NCBI GenBank assembly: GCA_964458705.1
Contig: CAYWKD010000031.1
Location: 1-45,212 of the forward strand
DNA length: 45,212 nucleotides
Direction of reading: 5' to 3'
Source of the DNA: JAAUTG01 sp964458705
Lineage (GTDB): Bacteria; Bacteroidota; Bacteroidia; Chitinophagales; Saprospiraceae
Both the position numbers and the translations under genes were made by a program. How positions within the stretch are numbered: the stretch's first letter is position 1; the number at the start of each line of letters is the position of its first letter. Below, in pieces: positions 33,799 through 42,042 of this stretch. Under the pieces are notes generated by a model. The model saw only the letters and a list, made by a program, of their open reading frames with translations, was not told the origin of the DNA and searched no databases.

Positions 33799-35943
33799 GT
33801 GGCTGACCCAATCAACATTTTTATTGCTTATGCTAGAGAAGATGCAAGTTATCTCAATGAACTGAGAAAGCACTTCCGCATTATGGAGCGCAGAAAGACG
33901 GTTAAGATTTGGTATGATGGGGAGATCATAGCGGGGCAAAAATGGAATGAGGTAATAGAAGAGGAACTGGAGCGGGCGGATATTTTCTTGATGCTGCTCT
34001 CTTCTAGTTTTATGAGTTCCGACTATGCTTATGGAAAGGAGATGGCAGCAGCGCTAAAGCGGCATGAGCGTGGAGAAGCAACCGTTATTCCCATTATAGC
34101 AAGGGATTGCGCTTGGGAGCTTACGCCCTTGGCGGAGTTGCAGGCTCCTGTGCAAGGCAAAGCACTCGGTAGCGTAAATCCAGAGCAACGCGAAAGTTTT
34201 TACACCGCTATTGTGCGGGATGTTAACAATGCCGTATTAAAGCGTCAGCGAGAAAAAGCTAACCTGCGCCGCCACTTTGACGACCAAGACGCCTGGAAAA
34301 ATGCGCTTGCGCTCAATTCTATTAATGCTTACAATCGCTATTTGGAGCAGCATCCAAATGGAATACACGCTGCCGAAGCCAGAAACGCCATAGCGGATAT
34401 TCAACGTACTCAGCAAAATGAAAAAGCAGCCATTGAACGCAAAGCATGGCAACAAGCCCAACGTATCGGTTCGGTAGCAGGATATGAAGATTACCTGCAA
34501 AAGTATCCTAATGGTCAGCATGCCACAGAAGCGAAAAGGCTCAAAACAGCCATACAGCAAAAAGAACAGGAAGCTAAAGAACGAAAGGCATGGCAGCAAG
34601 CTCAGCAGTCGAATACTATTGCTGGCTATAATAATTACTTGCAGCAATACCCCAATGGTCAGTTTGTGAAGTCCGCCAACAGAGCGATTCGCAAATTAGC
34701 AAGCAGTACGCCAATCCCAGACAGACGAGCACTTTGGTTTATGCTGGCTTTTTTGGTAGTGGTTCTAGCAGTTTGGCAGGCTAGCAGAAGTGGGACTGAG
34801 CCTGCTGATATAGATAAGCCTGCACAAGAGGAAAGTGAGCCCTCTGAGGTGGATTCCATACCGAAAATAGATACGCTTCCTGTAAAGACACCTGTTTCTC
34901 CATTAGTTTTGAGCTATCGCTTTGGGAAAAATGAGATACAAGCGTCAATTAAAGGAGGTGAACCACCTTATACTTTACAACTAAAGAAAGGCAATAACGA
35001 GAAGTACAGCAGAGTTTACCAGAGGGAAGCCACCTACACTATTGCTATTACTACTGCTTATCGAGAAGACGCTGGCACTTACACTCTTACGCTAGCAGAT
35101 AGTAAAAATGAACAAACTCGAAAAGAGTTAGAGATTGATCCACCTCAGATTGATCCACCTCGTGGGACAAACACCTTCAAAGCGCCTGCTATGGTGTACG
35201 TAGAAGGCGGCACCTTCACAATGGGCTGTAAAGCTGGAAGAGATGAAGATTGTTATGATAGTGAAAAGCCAGCGCATTCCGTAACGCTAAGCGGTTACCA
35301 CATAGGCAAGTATGAAGTAACCGTGAAAGAGTATTTGGCTTTTGCTGAGGAAACTAATAGCAACTATCCAATATGGTTAGAAAAGGGTAATAAGTTTAAT
35401 GTGGAAACAGGCACAGATGATGAATATAAGAAGAGCGGCTATTCAAGAAATGCGGGGAATTTGCCGATTACTGGTGTTTCTTGGTACAATGCAGTGGCTT
35501 ACTGCAGGTGGATAAGTCAGAAAACGGGTAATACTTATCGTTTACCTACGGAGGCAGAATGGGAATTTGCAGCAAGAGGTGGCAATAGTAGCCTCAATTA
35601 CTTATACTCGGGTAGCAATACAGCAGCAGATGTGGCTTGGTATCAAGGTAACTCAGATCACAAAGTGCATTCAGTAGGCACGAAAAAACCAAACGAGCTA
35701 GGAATATACGATATGAGTGGCAATGTTTGGGAATGGTGTGCCGACCATTGGCATGATAATTATAACAATGCCCCCGAAGATGGCTCGGCTTGGGTAGATA
35801 GTGGAGCTATTGATAAAGGCAGGCGAGTGGTTCGTGGCGGTTCTTGGTACCTCAGTACAGGGCTTTGTCGCTCTTCCAATCGCGTCAGCCTCAATCCAAG
35901 CATTCGGAGCAACAGCGATGGGTTTCGGCTTGTCAGGGCTTAG
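33799..35943 (+). CDS. TIR-transmembrane-FGE receptor-like protein, probable DGR target
   Basis: A 714-residue membrane protein starting with GTG. Residues 1-150 are a TIR domain (INIFIAYAREDA) with Glu81 in SDYAYGKEM as the likely NADase Glu. Residues 170-300 hold three repeats of the form WxxA...YxxYLxxxPNG. One membrane span lies at about 311-330, with Arg on the cytoplasmic side. Outside are an Ig-like domain (about 360-450) and an FGE-sulfatase/C-type-lectin-like domain (about 463-713) with RLPTEAEWEFAARGG and GNVWEWCADHW. At the first active-site Cys of true FGE there is Leu685; only Cys690 remains, so binding is more likely than catalysis. The end (684-707) has diversity-retroelement codon features. 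A variant -7 box, TATATTCG, lies at 33772-33779. Confidence 0.93.
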   Translation: MADPINIFIAYAREDASYLNELRKHFRIMERRKTVKIWYDGEIIAGQKWNEVIEEELERADIFLMLLSSSFMSSDYAYGKEMAAALKRHERGEATVIPIIARDCAWELTPLAELQAPVQGKALGSVNPEQRESFYTAIVRDVNNAVLKRQREKANLRRHFDDQDAWKNALALNSINAYNRYLEQHPNGIHAAEARNAIADIQRTQQNEKAAIERKAWQQAQRIGSVAGYEDYLQKYPNGQHATEAKRLKTAIQQKEQEAKERKAWQQAQQSNTIAGYNNYLQQYPNGQFVKSANRAIRKLASSTPIPDRRALWFMLAFLVVVLAVWQASRSGTEPADIDKPAQEESEPSEVDSIPKIDTLPVKTPVSPLVLSYRFGKNEIQASIKGGEPPYTLQLKKGNNEKYSRVYQREATYTIAITTAYREDAGTYTLTLADSKNEQTRKELEIDPPQIDPPRGTNTFKAPAMVYVEGGTFTMGCKAGRDEDCYDSEKPAHSVTLSGYHIGKYEVTVKEYLAFAEETNSNYPIWLEKGNKFNVETGTDDEYKKSGYSRNAGNLPITGVSWYNAVAYCRWISQKTGNTYRLPTEAEWEFAARGGNSSLNYLYSGSNTAADVAWYQGNSDHKVHSVGTKKPNELGIYDMSGNVWEWCADHWHDNYNNAPEDGSAWVDSGAIDKGRRVVRGGSWYLSTGLCRSSNRVSLNPSIRSNSDGFRLVRA

Positions 35944-35950
35944 TAACCCT
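35848..35950 (+). other. Candidate DGR variable repeat with downstream hairpin
   Basis: Codons 684-707 encode the exposed end of the lectin-like domain. The putative variable codons are TAC, CTC, AGT, CTT, AAT, GTC, AGC, CTC, AAT, AGC, ATT, AGC, AAC, AGC and GAT. All end in C or T and most differ from AAC/AAT only at the first two bases, as adenine-specific mutagenesis of Asn-codon template positions would produce. The conserved end GFRLVRA follows, and AGGGCT (35935-35940) can pair with AACCCT (35945-35950), one mismatch, around a TAGT tetraloop. DGR targets are known to carry such hairpins just past the variable repeat. No template repeat or reverse transcriptase is in the window. Confidence 0.65.
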
Positions 35951-35979
35951 CTGTTCTGTTACTCTTTTACTCTTTATAT

Positions 35980-36004
35980 GGGGCGAAGCCCCCAAAATTT
36001 TTTT
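35980..36004 (+). terminator. Rho-independent terminator after the TIR-FGE gene
   Basis: GGGGC (35980-35984) pairs with GCCCC (35988-35992) around a GAA loop. Seven T residues run from 35998 to 36004. It separates the TIR-FGE gene from the flippase gene. Confidence 0.75.
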
Positions 36005-36020
36005 CTCATAAAAATAGGCC

Positions 36021-37460
36021 TTGAATCGGGAATTTATAGTAAACATATCTTTTTTGGTGGGTATTAATCTACTCATCAAGCCTTTCTACTTGTTTGCGAT
36101 TGATCGGAGCGTTCAGAATATGGTAGGTACAGCGACCTATGGGACTTACTTTACCCTACTCAATCTCACGCTTATACTCAACATCTTCAACGACTTTGGA
36201 ATGCGGAATTTCACAAGTCGGTACTTTGCTCAAAATACGCACCTGCTCCAGAAGTACTTCACGTCGCTGCTCTCCTTGAAGTTATTGTTGAGTATTACTT
36301 ACGCTGTGCTGGTTTTGTTGCTTGGCTGGCTGCTGGGGTATTTTCCTACTTTTAGTTCCTTGCTTTTGGTGATGGCGGGCAGCCGTATTTTGATTAGTTT
36401 TATTGACTTTTTCCGTTCTAATTTGATGGGCTTGGCACATTATCGAACGGATAGCATAGTCTCTGTGCTGCATCGGCTGATTTTGATCGCAATAGTGGGC
36501 ATATTGATTTGGACGCCTTCTTTTAGTGCTACATTCACCATTCAATGGTTTGTTGTAGCGGAATTGCTGGCTGCGGGGAGTACTGTTTTTGTTGCTTTCT
36601 TTTTAGTGCCTAAACATTTCCGAAGGTTTCATTTTCGATTTAACCCAAGATTTCTGCTGGTCTTTTTGCGGCAGAGCTATCCCTACGCACTGATTGTTCT
36701 TTTGATGATGCTTTACAATCGGGTGGATGTTCTTATGATCGAGCAGCTATTGCCGAACGGCAAAACGGAAGCAGGTATTTATGCCGCTGGTTATCGCTTG
36801 CTAGATGCTGCGGGAATGTTCAGTTTGCTTTTTGCTAATTTATTGCTGCCCATGTTCGCTCGAATGTTGAAGGAAGAACAGTCGATTGAATCTTTAATGT
36901 ATGTAAGTTTTCGATTGCTTATGGTGGCTGCCATTACGGGCAGTGTTAGCATTTATTGCTATCAAGCAGAAATAGCGAAATTGCTCTACACGGAAGCCAC
37001 TCCTTATTGGGGAAATATTCTTGCTGTATTGATGTTGAGCTTTATAGCCATTAGTGGTACCCATGTTTTTGGCACTGCTTTGCTAGCAAAAGGCAAGACC
37101 AAACTATTGAATCAATTCTTTTTGATGGGCATTGTGTTAAACATTGTGTTGAATCTCATTTTTATCCCAAAATATCAAGCACTCGGCGCTGCCGTTACTA
37201 CTCTCATTACGCAGTTTTTCATTATCATAGGAGAAGTGGTGCTGGTCAAAAATATACTGAATATTGGTAAGGTTACTTGGTTGATTCAGTTGCTTGTTTT
37301 TGCAGCGTTGCTCACCACAACTGCTTTCTTGATTAACGAATATTTACAACTCGAATGGCTAATAGAATTTGCTATTTGCCTTTTGTCGGGTGTGTTAATT
37401 GCCGTACCGCTAAAGTTGCTAGACCTAAAGTCAGCAATATACTGGATTGCACGTCGCTAG
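36021..37460 (+). CDS. Wzx-type oligosaccharide flippase (MATE/MOP superfamily)
   Basis: A 479-residue membrane protein with about 12-14 hydrophobic spans throughout and the overall layout of polysaccharide flippases: an N-terminal GINLLIKPFYLFAIDRSVQN, a central MLYNRVDVLMIEQLLPNG with charged residues, and an AAGYRLLDA motif. It should move lipid-linked sugars across the inner membrane. The start is TTG at 36021; it gives a natural N-terminus, and no ATG lies near. It begins 16 bp after the terminator of the TIR-FGE gene, so it must use a promoter within that gap or receive read-through. It is convergent with plsC. Confidence 0.88.
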   Translation: MNREFIVNISFLVGINLLIKPFYLFAIDRSVQNMVGTATYGTYFTLLNLTLILNIFNDFGMRNFTSRYFAQNTHLLQKYFTSLLSLKLLLSITYAVLVLLLGWLLGYFPTFSSLLLVMAGSRILISFIDFFRSNLMGLAHYRTDSIVSVLHRLILIAIVGILIWTPSFSATFTIQWFVVAELLAAGSTVFVAFFLVPKHFRRFHFRFNPRFLLVFLRQSYPYALIVLLMMLYNRVDVLMIEQLLPNGKTEAGIYAAGYRLLDAAGMFSLLFANLLLPMFARMLKEEQSIESLMYVSFRLLMVAAITGSVSIYCYQAEIAKLLYTEATPYWGNILAVLMLSFIAISGTHVFGTALLAKGKTKLLNQFFLMGIVLNIVLNLIFIPKYQALGAAVTTLITQFFIIIGEVVLVKNILNIGKVTWLIQLLVFAALLTTTAFLINEYLQLEWLIEFAICLLSGVLIAVPLKLLDLKSAIYWIARR

Positions 37461-37513
37461 GCGTTTTAGCAATTTTGATGCGAATAAAAAATAGTGTTGG
37501 GCAAAACTCTATT

Positions 37514-38278
37514 TTAGACAGTGGCTGGCCAGTCCACTCCACCGAATTCTGCCTGCATTTCGAGTAGGTTTTGATCAATCCAATTTTTGACTTTATTCTT
37601 GAATAGCTCCACATCAGTTTCAAACATGGGTGCTCCGTAGCGCATTTTAACTAGCGTGCGTTTTTTGCAAAACATTTTATTGATGAAGTGCCAAGTAAAA
37701 CTCTCATCATGACTGACCCAAGCATCCTGTGGATATTTGTACTCAATAGCAATAGGTATGATGGGCGTATTGAGTTTGATGGCAGTGGCAAAAGTTCCGG
37801 GTTTGAAATCAAGCGAAGTAGGGCGATCACCCGTTGTGCCTTCGGGATAGATTAAGACAGGATAGCCGTCCTTCATTGCTTTTTCCATAGCATTGCGAGT
37901 GGCACGGCGGCTATCTTGATTATCTCTTTGTACAAAAATAATACCCGTAAAATCAACGGCGTAACCGAGCAGCGGCCAATCTTTGATTTCTGCTCTACCC
38001 ACTATCACTGCTTTGATGAGGTGCAAGGAGACAATACCAGGATCATAATAATTGCGATGATTGCCTACATAAAATACTGGTTCTTCGATTGGTCTGCCTT
38101 TTATTTCTGCTTTTACGCCCAGTAATTTATTGAGTACAATCGCAAATTTATGTCGGAGTATCAAGCCTCGCTCTAGGTCTCTGCCTTTAATCAGAGCAAT
38201 AAGCGTGTAGCGTGCCAAGTAGATCAGCACCAATAAGATAAAACCAATAAATCTTAAACTACCTCTTATTTTTCTCAT
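37514..38278 (-). CDS. plsC: 1-acyl-sn-glycerol-3-phosphate acyltransferase (PlsC family)
   Basis: A 254-residue membrane acyltransferase. An N-terminal hydrophobic stretch (about 8-30) is followed by the catalytic HX4D motif NHRNYYD (His74, Asp79) and the substrate-binding EGTTGD (146-151). These enzymes add the second acyl chain to lysophosphatidic acid in phospholipid synthesis. It follows phoA by six bases on the same strand, so they form an operon. A related acyltransferase with another acceptor is possible. Confidence 0.9.
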   Translation of the reverse strand: MRKIRGSLRFIGFILLVLIYLARYTLIALIKGRDLERGLILRHKFAIVLNKLLGVKAEIKGRPIEEPVFYVGNHRNYYDPGIVSLHLIKAVIVGRAEIKDWPLLGYAVDFTGIIFVQRDNQDSRRATRNAMEKAMKDGYPVLIYPEGTTGDRPTSLDFKPGTFATAIKLNTPIIPIAIEYKYPQDAWVSHDESFTWHFINKMFCKKRTLVKMRYGAPMFETDVELFKNKVKNWIDQNLLEMQAEFGGVDWPATV

Positions 38279-38284
38279 ATTTCC

Positions 38285-39394
38285 CTATTCAAATCCTAAT
38301 GCTATTTTCATCTTATAATAAATAGCTGTGTTATCGTAGATGCCTCTAAATATTTCAGCACCTGGACCGTAAGCAAACACAGGTACCATTGAAGCGGTAT
38401 GTTGAGTTGAGGTGAAAACTGCTTTAATGGTATCTCTTGTAGAAAGAGGATTAATAGCCAGTCCACCTGTCTCGTGGTCAGACGTAACAATTACGAGTGT
38501 TTCGCCATCTTTTTTGGCAAAATCTAGCACTTTACCAATGGCTTCGTCAAATTCTATCATCTCTGTAATAACATACTCTGCATCATTTGCATGACCGCCC
38601 CAGTCAATCTGAGAACTCTCTATCATTAGGAAAAAGCCGGTGTTAGTTTCATCGTGCCGATCCAAGAATTTCACGGCTTCTTGCACAGCGGGAATTAAAT
38701 AATCTCTTCCCTGCGTTTTAGGCAGCGGTTCTTCATCAGCGGTGAAATACCCAAAATTCTTTTTTGGATCAATCTTTAATTTTGTAAAGTCCTCCTTGAA
38801 GTAATCGCTTATTTCATAGCCATTTGCCTGTAATTCTGCGTATAAATTGCGATCGTCTGATGTTCTGCGGTCAAAGAATTTTTTACCTCCTCCTACGAAA
38901 TAATCCACTTCTGTTTTTAAGAAAAAAGTCGCAATGTCTTCGTACTGCTTTCTTTTAGCAACGTGAGCAATGAAGGAAGCTGGCGTAGCATGTGTAATGC
39001 TGGAAGTAGCCACCAATCCAGTTGCAAAGCCTCTATCTTCTGCCTCTTCCAAAATTGTTTTCAAGGCACTTGTATCTGAATCAACAGCAATAGCGCCGTT
39101 GTATGTTTTTTGACCGCAAGCAAAAGCCGTTGCTCCTGCTGCTGAGTCTGTAATCAAGTCATCCGATGCGTCTGTTTTTTGTAAGCCTATGGATTTGAAT
39201 TCTTCTAGGTGCAGGAAATCATTATTTCTGTACATACCAGCCGTGATCTGCGTTAGTCCCATACCATCGCCAATCATTAGGATAATGTTTTTAGGCTGTT
39301 TTACAGGTGCTTGTTCAGGCACATTTTGAACGGGTAGTGGCTGTTTACAAGCAGCTAAAGTGATTATGGCTAAAAGAATGAGCATTTTTTTCAT
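38285..39394 (-). CDS. phoA: Alkaline phosphatase lipoprotein
   Basis: A 369-residue phosphatase with lipobox Cys16 (LAAC). The metal and nucleophile motifs are present: MIGDGMG (Asp43), TDSAAGATAFACG with nucleophile Ser84, the ESSQIDWGGHAND metal segment, SDHETGG, and a final His in STQHTASMVPVFAYG. It releases phosphate from organic esters at the cell surface or in the periplasm. It is the first gene of a pair with plsC. No pho box was recognised. A MITE-like element lies 40 bp upstream of its start and could affect its promoter. Confidence 0.93.
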   Translation of the reverse strand: MKKMLILLAIITLAACKQPLPVQNVPEQAPVKQPKNIILMIGDGMGLTQITAGMYRNNDFLHLEEFKSIGLQKTDASDDLITDSAAGATAFACGQKTYNGAIAVDSDTSALKTILEEAEDRGFATGLVATSSITHATPASFIAHVAKRKQYEDIATFFLKTEVDYFVGGGKKFFDRRTSDDRNLYAELQANGYEISDYFKEDFTKLKIDPKKNFGYFTADEEPLPKTQGRDYLIPAVQEAVKFLDRHDETNTGFFLMIESSQIDWGGHANDAEYVITEMIEFDEAIGKVLDFAKKDGETLVIVTSDHETGGLAINPLSTRDTIKAVFTSTQHTASMVPVFAYGPGAEIFRGIYDNTAIYYKMKIALGFE

Positions 39395-39435
39395 AGAAAA
39401 TCGAATTTTGAAATTAAAGAATGTTTGTATTAGAT

Positions 39436-39615
39436 ACTGATGTTACGCATCATTTGATAATTTACTATTGCAAGTGTTGATTGCTGTAAGTTCTTGTTCT
39501 TTTTTATCAAGAAAAAAGAACCAAAAAATCAAGACTGTATTTCTTTTTCAACCCTTTTTCCACTAAAAGAAATAAGGTCGAATAGCTATTTATTATTGTT
39601 TTGCGTAACGTCAGT
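39436..39615. mobile_element. Probable MITE with terminal inverted repeats and target duplication
   Basis: The 180-bp element has inverted ends ACTGATGTTACGCA (39436-39449) and TGCGTAACGTCAGT (39602-39615), identical in 13 of 14 pairs. TAGAT lies immediately outside both ends (39431-39435 and 39616-39620), as a 5-bp target duplication. Inside, GTTCTTTTTT pairs with AAAAAAGAAC around ATCAAG. No coding frame is present. It sits between the phoA and dprA genes. Confidence 0.75.
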
Positions 39616-39652
39616 TAGATACTAACACTTTACCCGAACAAAGATAAGAGGG

Positions 39653-40747
39653 CTAAATCAAAATGTATTGTTTGCCGGGTAAACTCTTTATTAATCCTTT
39701 CAACTCTAGCTCCAATAATACAGCAGCCAATTTGCCCGTGCTTACTTTGGCTCGGTAGCTCAAGATATCTACACTTATCGTTTCTTTAGCTTTCATCAAA
39801 TCCATAATTTGCCGCTCTTGCTCATTTAATTCTATGAATAGCTGCTTTTGAATAGCTTTGGTGTCTGTTGTCTTATCCCAATTCATAGCTACGGCTACAT
39901 CCTCGCCCGACTCTATCAACATGGCTTTATTGTGTTTGATGAGTAGATTGCAGCCTTTTGATAGTTTATCTTTGGCACGCCCAGGTACAGCAAATAGCTC
40001 TTTGTTGTAATCCAGTGCTTTGTGGGCACTTATTATTGAACCACCTTTGGTATCTGTTTCTACCACGATAAGTGCATCGCACAATCCAGCAATTATCCGA
40101 TTCCTAGCAGGAAAATGCTCTCGATCAGGGCCTTCATTGTGGGTATATTCTGTAAGGATACCTCCATTTTTTACCATTTCTATGGCTACTTGCTGATGTT
40201 GAGCGGGATAGATTCTTCCTAAACCTGAGCCTAAGATGCCAAGCGTTTCCATATTCAACTTTACGCATTGGCGATGGGCGGTTACATCTATTCCATAAGC
40301 TAAGCCACTTACGACTATAACATTGTAGGCTTGAAGTTCACTCACAATTTCTTCACAAATTGCCCTGCCATGCACAGAAGCCTTGCGTGTACCCACGATG
40401 CCTACAATTCGAGCAGTATTCAAATCACTTGTTCCCTTGTAGTAAAGTATGGGAGGACTGTCGCTGTAAGGTTTTAAACGGCTAGGGTAGTTCTCATCCA
40501 AATAGTACAGCACTTTTACATTGTGCTGCTCAATGTAAGTCAACTCTTGCTCTGCTTCTTCTAGTACATTTTGTGCCAGAATAGCATTAGCTAATTGTTC
40601 TCCAATGCCAGGTATGCGGAGTAATGCTTTTCGGCTTGTATTAAAAACGCCTTTTGCACCACCACAGTAACTTATCAAGTTTTTTGCTGTAACTGCCCCG
40701 ACCTTTGGTATCTTTGTTATAGCAATTTTGTAAAGTAAGTCGTTCAA
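39653..40747 (-). CDS. dprA: DNA-processing protein DprA
   Basis: A 364-residue protein. A helix-hairpin-helix segment is at the start (IPKVGAVTAKNLISYCGG and IPGIGEQLANAI). The central Rossmann-like domain has the DprA markers GTRKASVHGR, VSGLAYGIDVTAHR, GSGLGRIYPA and RNRIIAGLCDALIVVE. A C-terminal winged-helix domain (about 305-364) completes the family layout. DprA loads RecA on incoming single-stranded DNA during natural transformation. On the minus strand a -7 box TATTTTTG lies at 40784-40791, 36 bp upstream of the start. Confidence 0.95.
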   Translation of the reverse strand: MNDLLYKIAITKIPKVGAVTAKNLISYCGGAKGVFNTSRKALLRIPGIGEQLANAILAQNVLEEAEQELTYIEQHNVKVLYYLDENYPSRLKPYSDSPPILYYKGTSDLNTARIVGIVGTRKASVHGRAICEEIVSELQAYNVIVVSGLAYGIDVTAHRQCVKLNMETLGILGSGLGRIYPAQHQQVAIEMVKNGGILTEYTHNEGPDREHFPARNRIIAGLCDALIVVETDTKGGSIISAHKALDYNKELFAVPGRAKDKLSKGCNLLIKHNKAMLIESGEDVAVAMNWDKTTDTKAIQKQLFIELNEQERQIMDLMKAKETISVDILSYRAKVSTGKLAAVLLELELKGLIKSLPGKQYILI

Positions 40748-40811
40748 AGTGTTATAATTCAGTTGAATTTAAAAAACATCCGACAAAAATAAACAAAAAC
40801 CTTATGCTATC

Positions 40812-41300
40812 ATGGCAGAATCAAAGAATAAGAAAGGACTACTTCCTCGAATTGAGATGATTATTATTGCAATCTTTTTTGTGAGTTTTATTTTTATTAT
40901 GATACCAAAATGTGAATCAGACCAAAGTATAACTGACGCCACTAGCGGAACTGAGGCGGTTGATGGTTCGATGGATACATTAGCTGCTTTGCTTCCTCAG
41001 CAACTTGAACCTGCTAGAATCGAAAGAAATCGTACGGTGCTCTATGCTACAATTGACGGGCTGAATATGCGAGAAGAACCACATCTGGCTAGTCCTATTT
41101 TAAAAAGGCTAAAACTTTACGAAGAGGTCTACTACCTCAATGAGCTAACAGAAAAACGCCAAACGATTGACTGGGGGAGTGATATTGTAACCGAAGAACC
41201 TTGGCTAAAAGTCCAAACCGATGATGGCAGAATTGGCTGGGTGTACGGTGCCGGTTTGCATTTTTATAAAAAGCAATTCCTTTTGCCAGCAGAAGAGTAG
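40812..41300 (+). CDS. Membrane-anchored SH3-domain protein
   Basis: A 162-residue protein with a short cytoplasmic start (MAESKNKKGLLPRIEM), one membrane span at about 15-32, a linker, and an SH3-like domain at about 73-155. The domain reads LYATIDGLNMREEPHLASPI and ends with WLKVQTDDGRIGWVYGAG, typical of bacterial SH3 domains that bind peptidoglycan or proteins. It is divergent from dprA with 64 bp between them. A cell-envelope role is inferred only from the layout. Confidence 0.8.
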   Translation: MAESKNKKGLLPRIEMIIIAIFFVSFIFIMIPKCESDQSITDATSGTEAVDGSMDTLAALLPQQLEPARIERNRTVLYATIDGLNMREEPHLASPILKRLKLYEEVYYLNELTEKRQTIDWGSDIVTEEPWLKVQTDDGRIGWVYGAGLHFYKKQFLLPAEE

Positions 41301-41344
41301 TGTTGTTTAATGTATCGTAATTGTATTATTAAAATCAATATTTA

Positions 41345-41911
41345 ATGCTTTTTCTTCGCATCATTACATTCAATTTGTTGTTGCTTCCTTTTATTTCGCT
41401 TGCTCAAAACGATATGCCATTTATCAATGAAAGATACGTAGGTACATTTGCTTCGGTAGGCATTCCTTACTATGAACTTCCCGAAGGCGAAACTTATCAG
41501 CCGCTTTTAGTAGGATTTACTTACCATTTACCTTTTTATCAAACAAAAGGAAAGTTCAATATTGGCGTAGATATTATGCCACATTTGGGTGTTGCTAAAT
41601 TTGAGAAAACAGCACACGAAGCAGGCGTGAATGTACAGTTCAACTTTAACTATGCACTATCAGTAAGGGATATTATTTCTGTTAGAGGTGGTGCTGGCCC
41701 TCACTATGTTACTGTCCAAACAGCTAAACAAGCTAGCGGTTATATCTTTTCTGACAATATTGCCCTTTCTTATCGAAGAAAAATCCAAGACTATAATGTA
41801 GGTATTTTTGTTGGTATTCGGCATATTTCCAATGCGGGTTTACAACAGCCAAATGACGGAATTGATAATATTATGCTCAGCTTAGAGTTTGCCTGGCTTT
41901 TAGGGAAATGA
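41345..41911 (+). CDS. PagL-like outer-membrane barrel protein (acyloxyacyl hydrolase family)
   Basis: A 188-residue outer-membrane protein with a signal ending in SLAQ at residues 18-21. The barrel has alternating strands, and the segment IRHISNAGLQQPNDGIDN matches the lipid A 3-O-deacylase PagL: His160 and Ser162 correspond to the catalytic His-x-Ser. At the third triad position, 14 residues after the His, there is Asp174 where Pseudomonas PagL has Glu. It may trim lipid A, or have lost that activity. It follows the SH3 gene by 44 bp and may be co-transcribed. Confidence 0.75.
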   Translation: MLFLRIITFNLLLLPFISLAQNDMPFINERYVGTFASVGIPYYELPEGETYQPLLVGFTYHLPFYQTKGKFNIGVDIMPHLGVAKFEKTAHEAGVNVQFNFNYALSVRDIISVRGGAGPHYVTVQTAKQASGYIFSDNIALSYRRKIQDYNVGIFVGIRHISNAGLQQPNDGIDNIMLSLEFAWLLGK

Positions 41912-42023
41912 GTAAGTGGACAAAGTTGTTTCTAGGTTTAGAGTGCTTATTCATCTATATAATTTATTGTTAGTGAGGTTATTATGCCACTAAATAGTTA
42001 AACCTGTCCTGTGTACCTACTCA
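41909..42023. repeat. 34-bp dispersed repeat, copy 2, with inverted partner
   Basis: Positions 41909-41942 match 28154-28187 at 29 of 34 bases and overlap the PagL-like stop codon. A partly inverted partner lies at 41999-42023 and ends TACCTACTCA. Left and right ends share TGAGTA in inverted orientation, so the 115-bp stretch may be a small non-autonomous element. Confidence 0.5.
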
Positions 42024-42042
42024 GATTATTATTTGCTCACAA

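Noticed and set aside
35801..36067. A second frame across the end of the TIR-FGE gene
   Set aside because: It runs through the variable repeat and the terminator in another frame and has no start context or recognisable domain.
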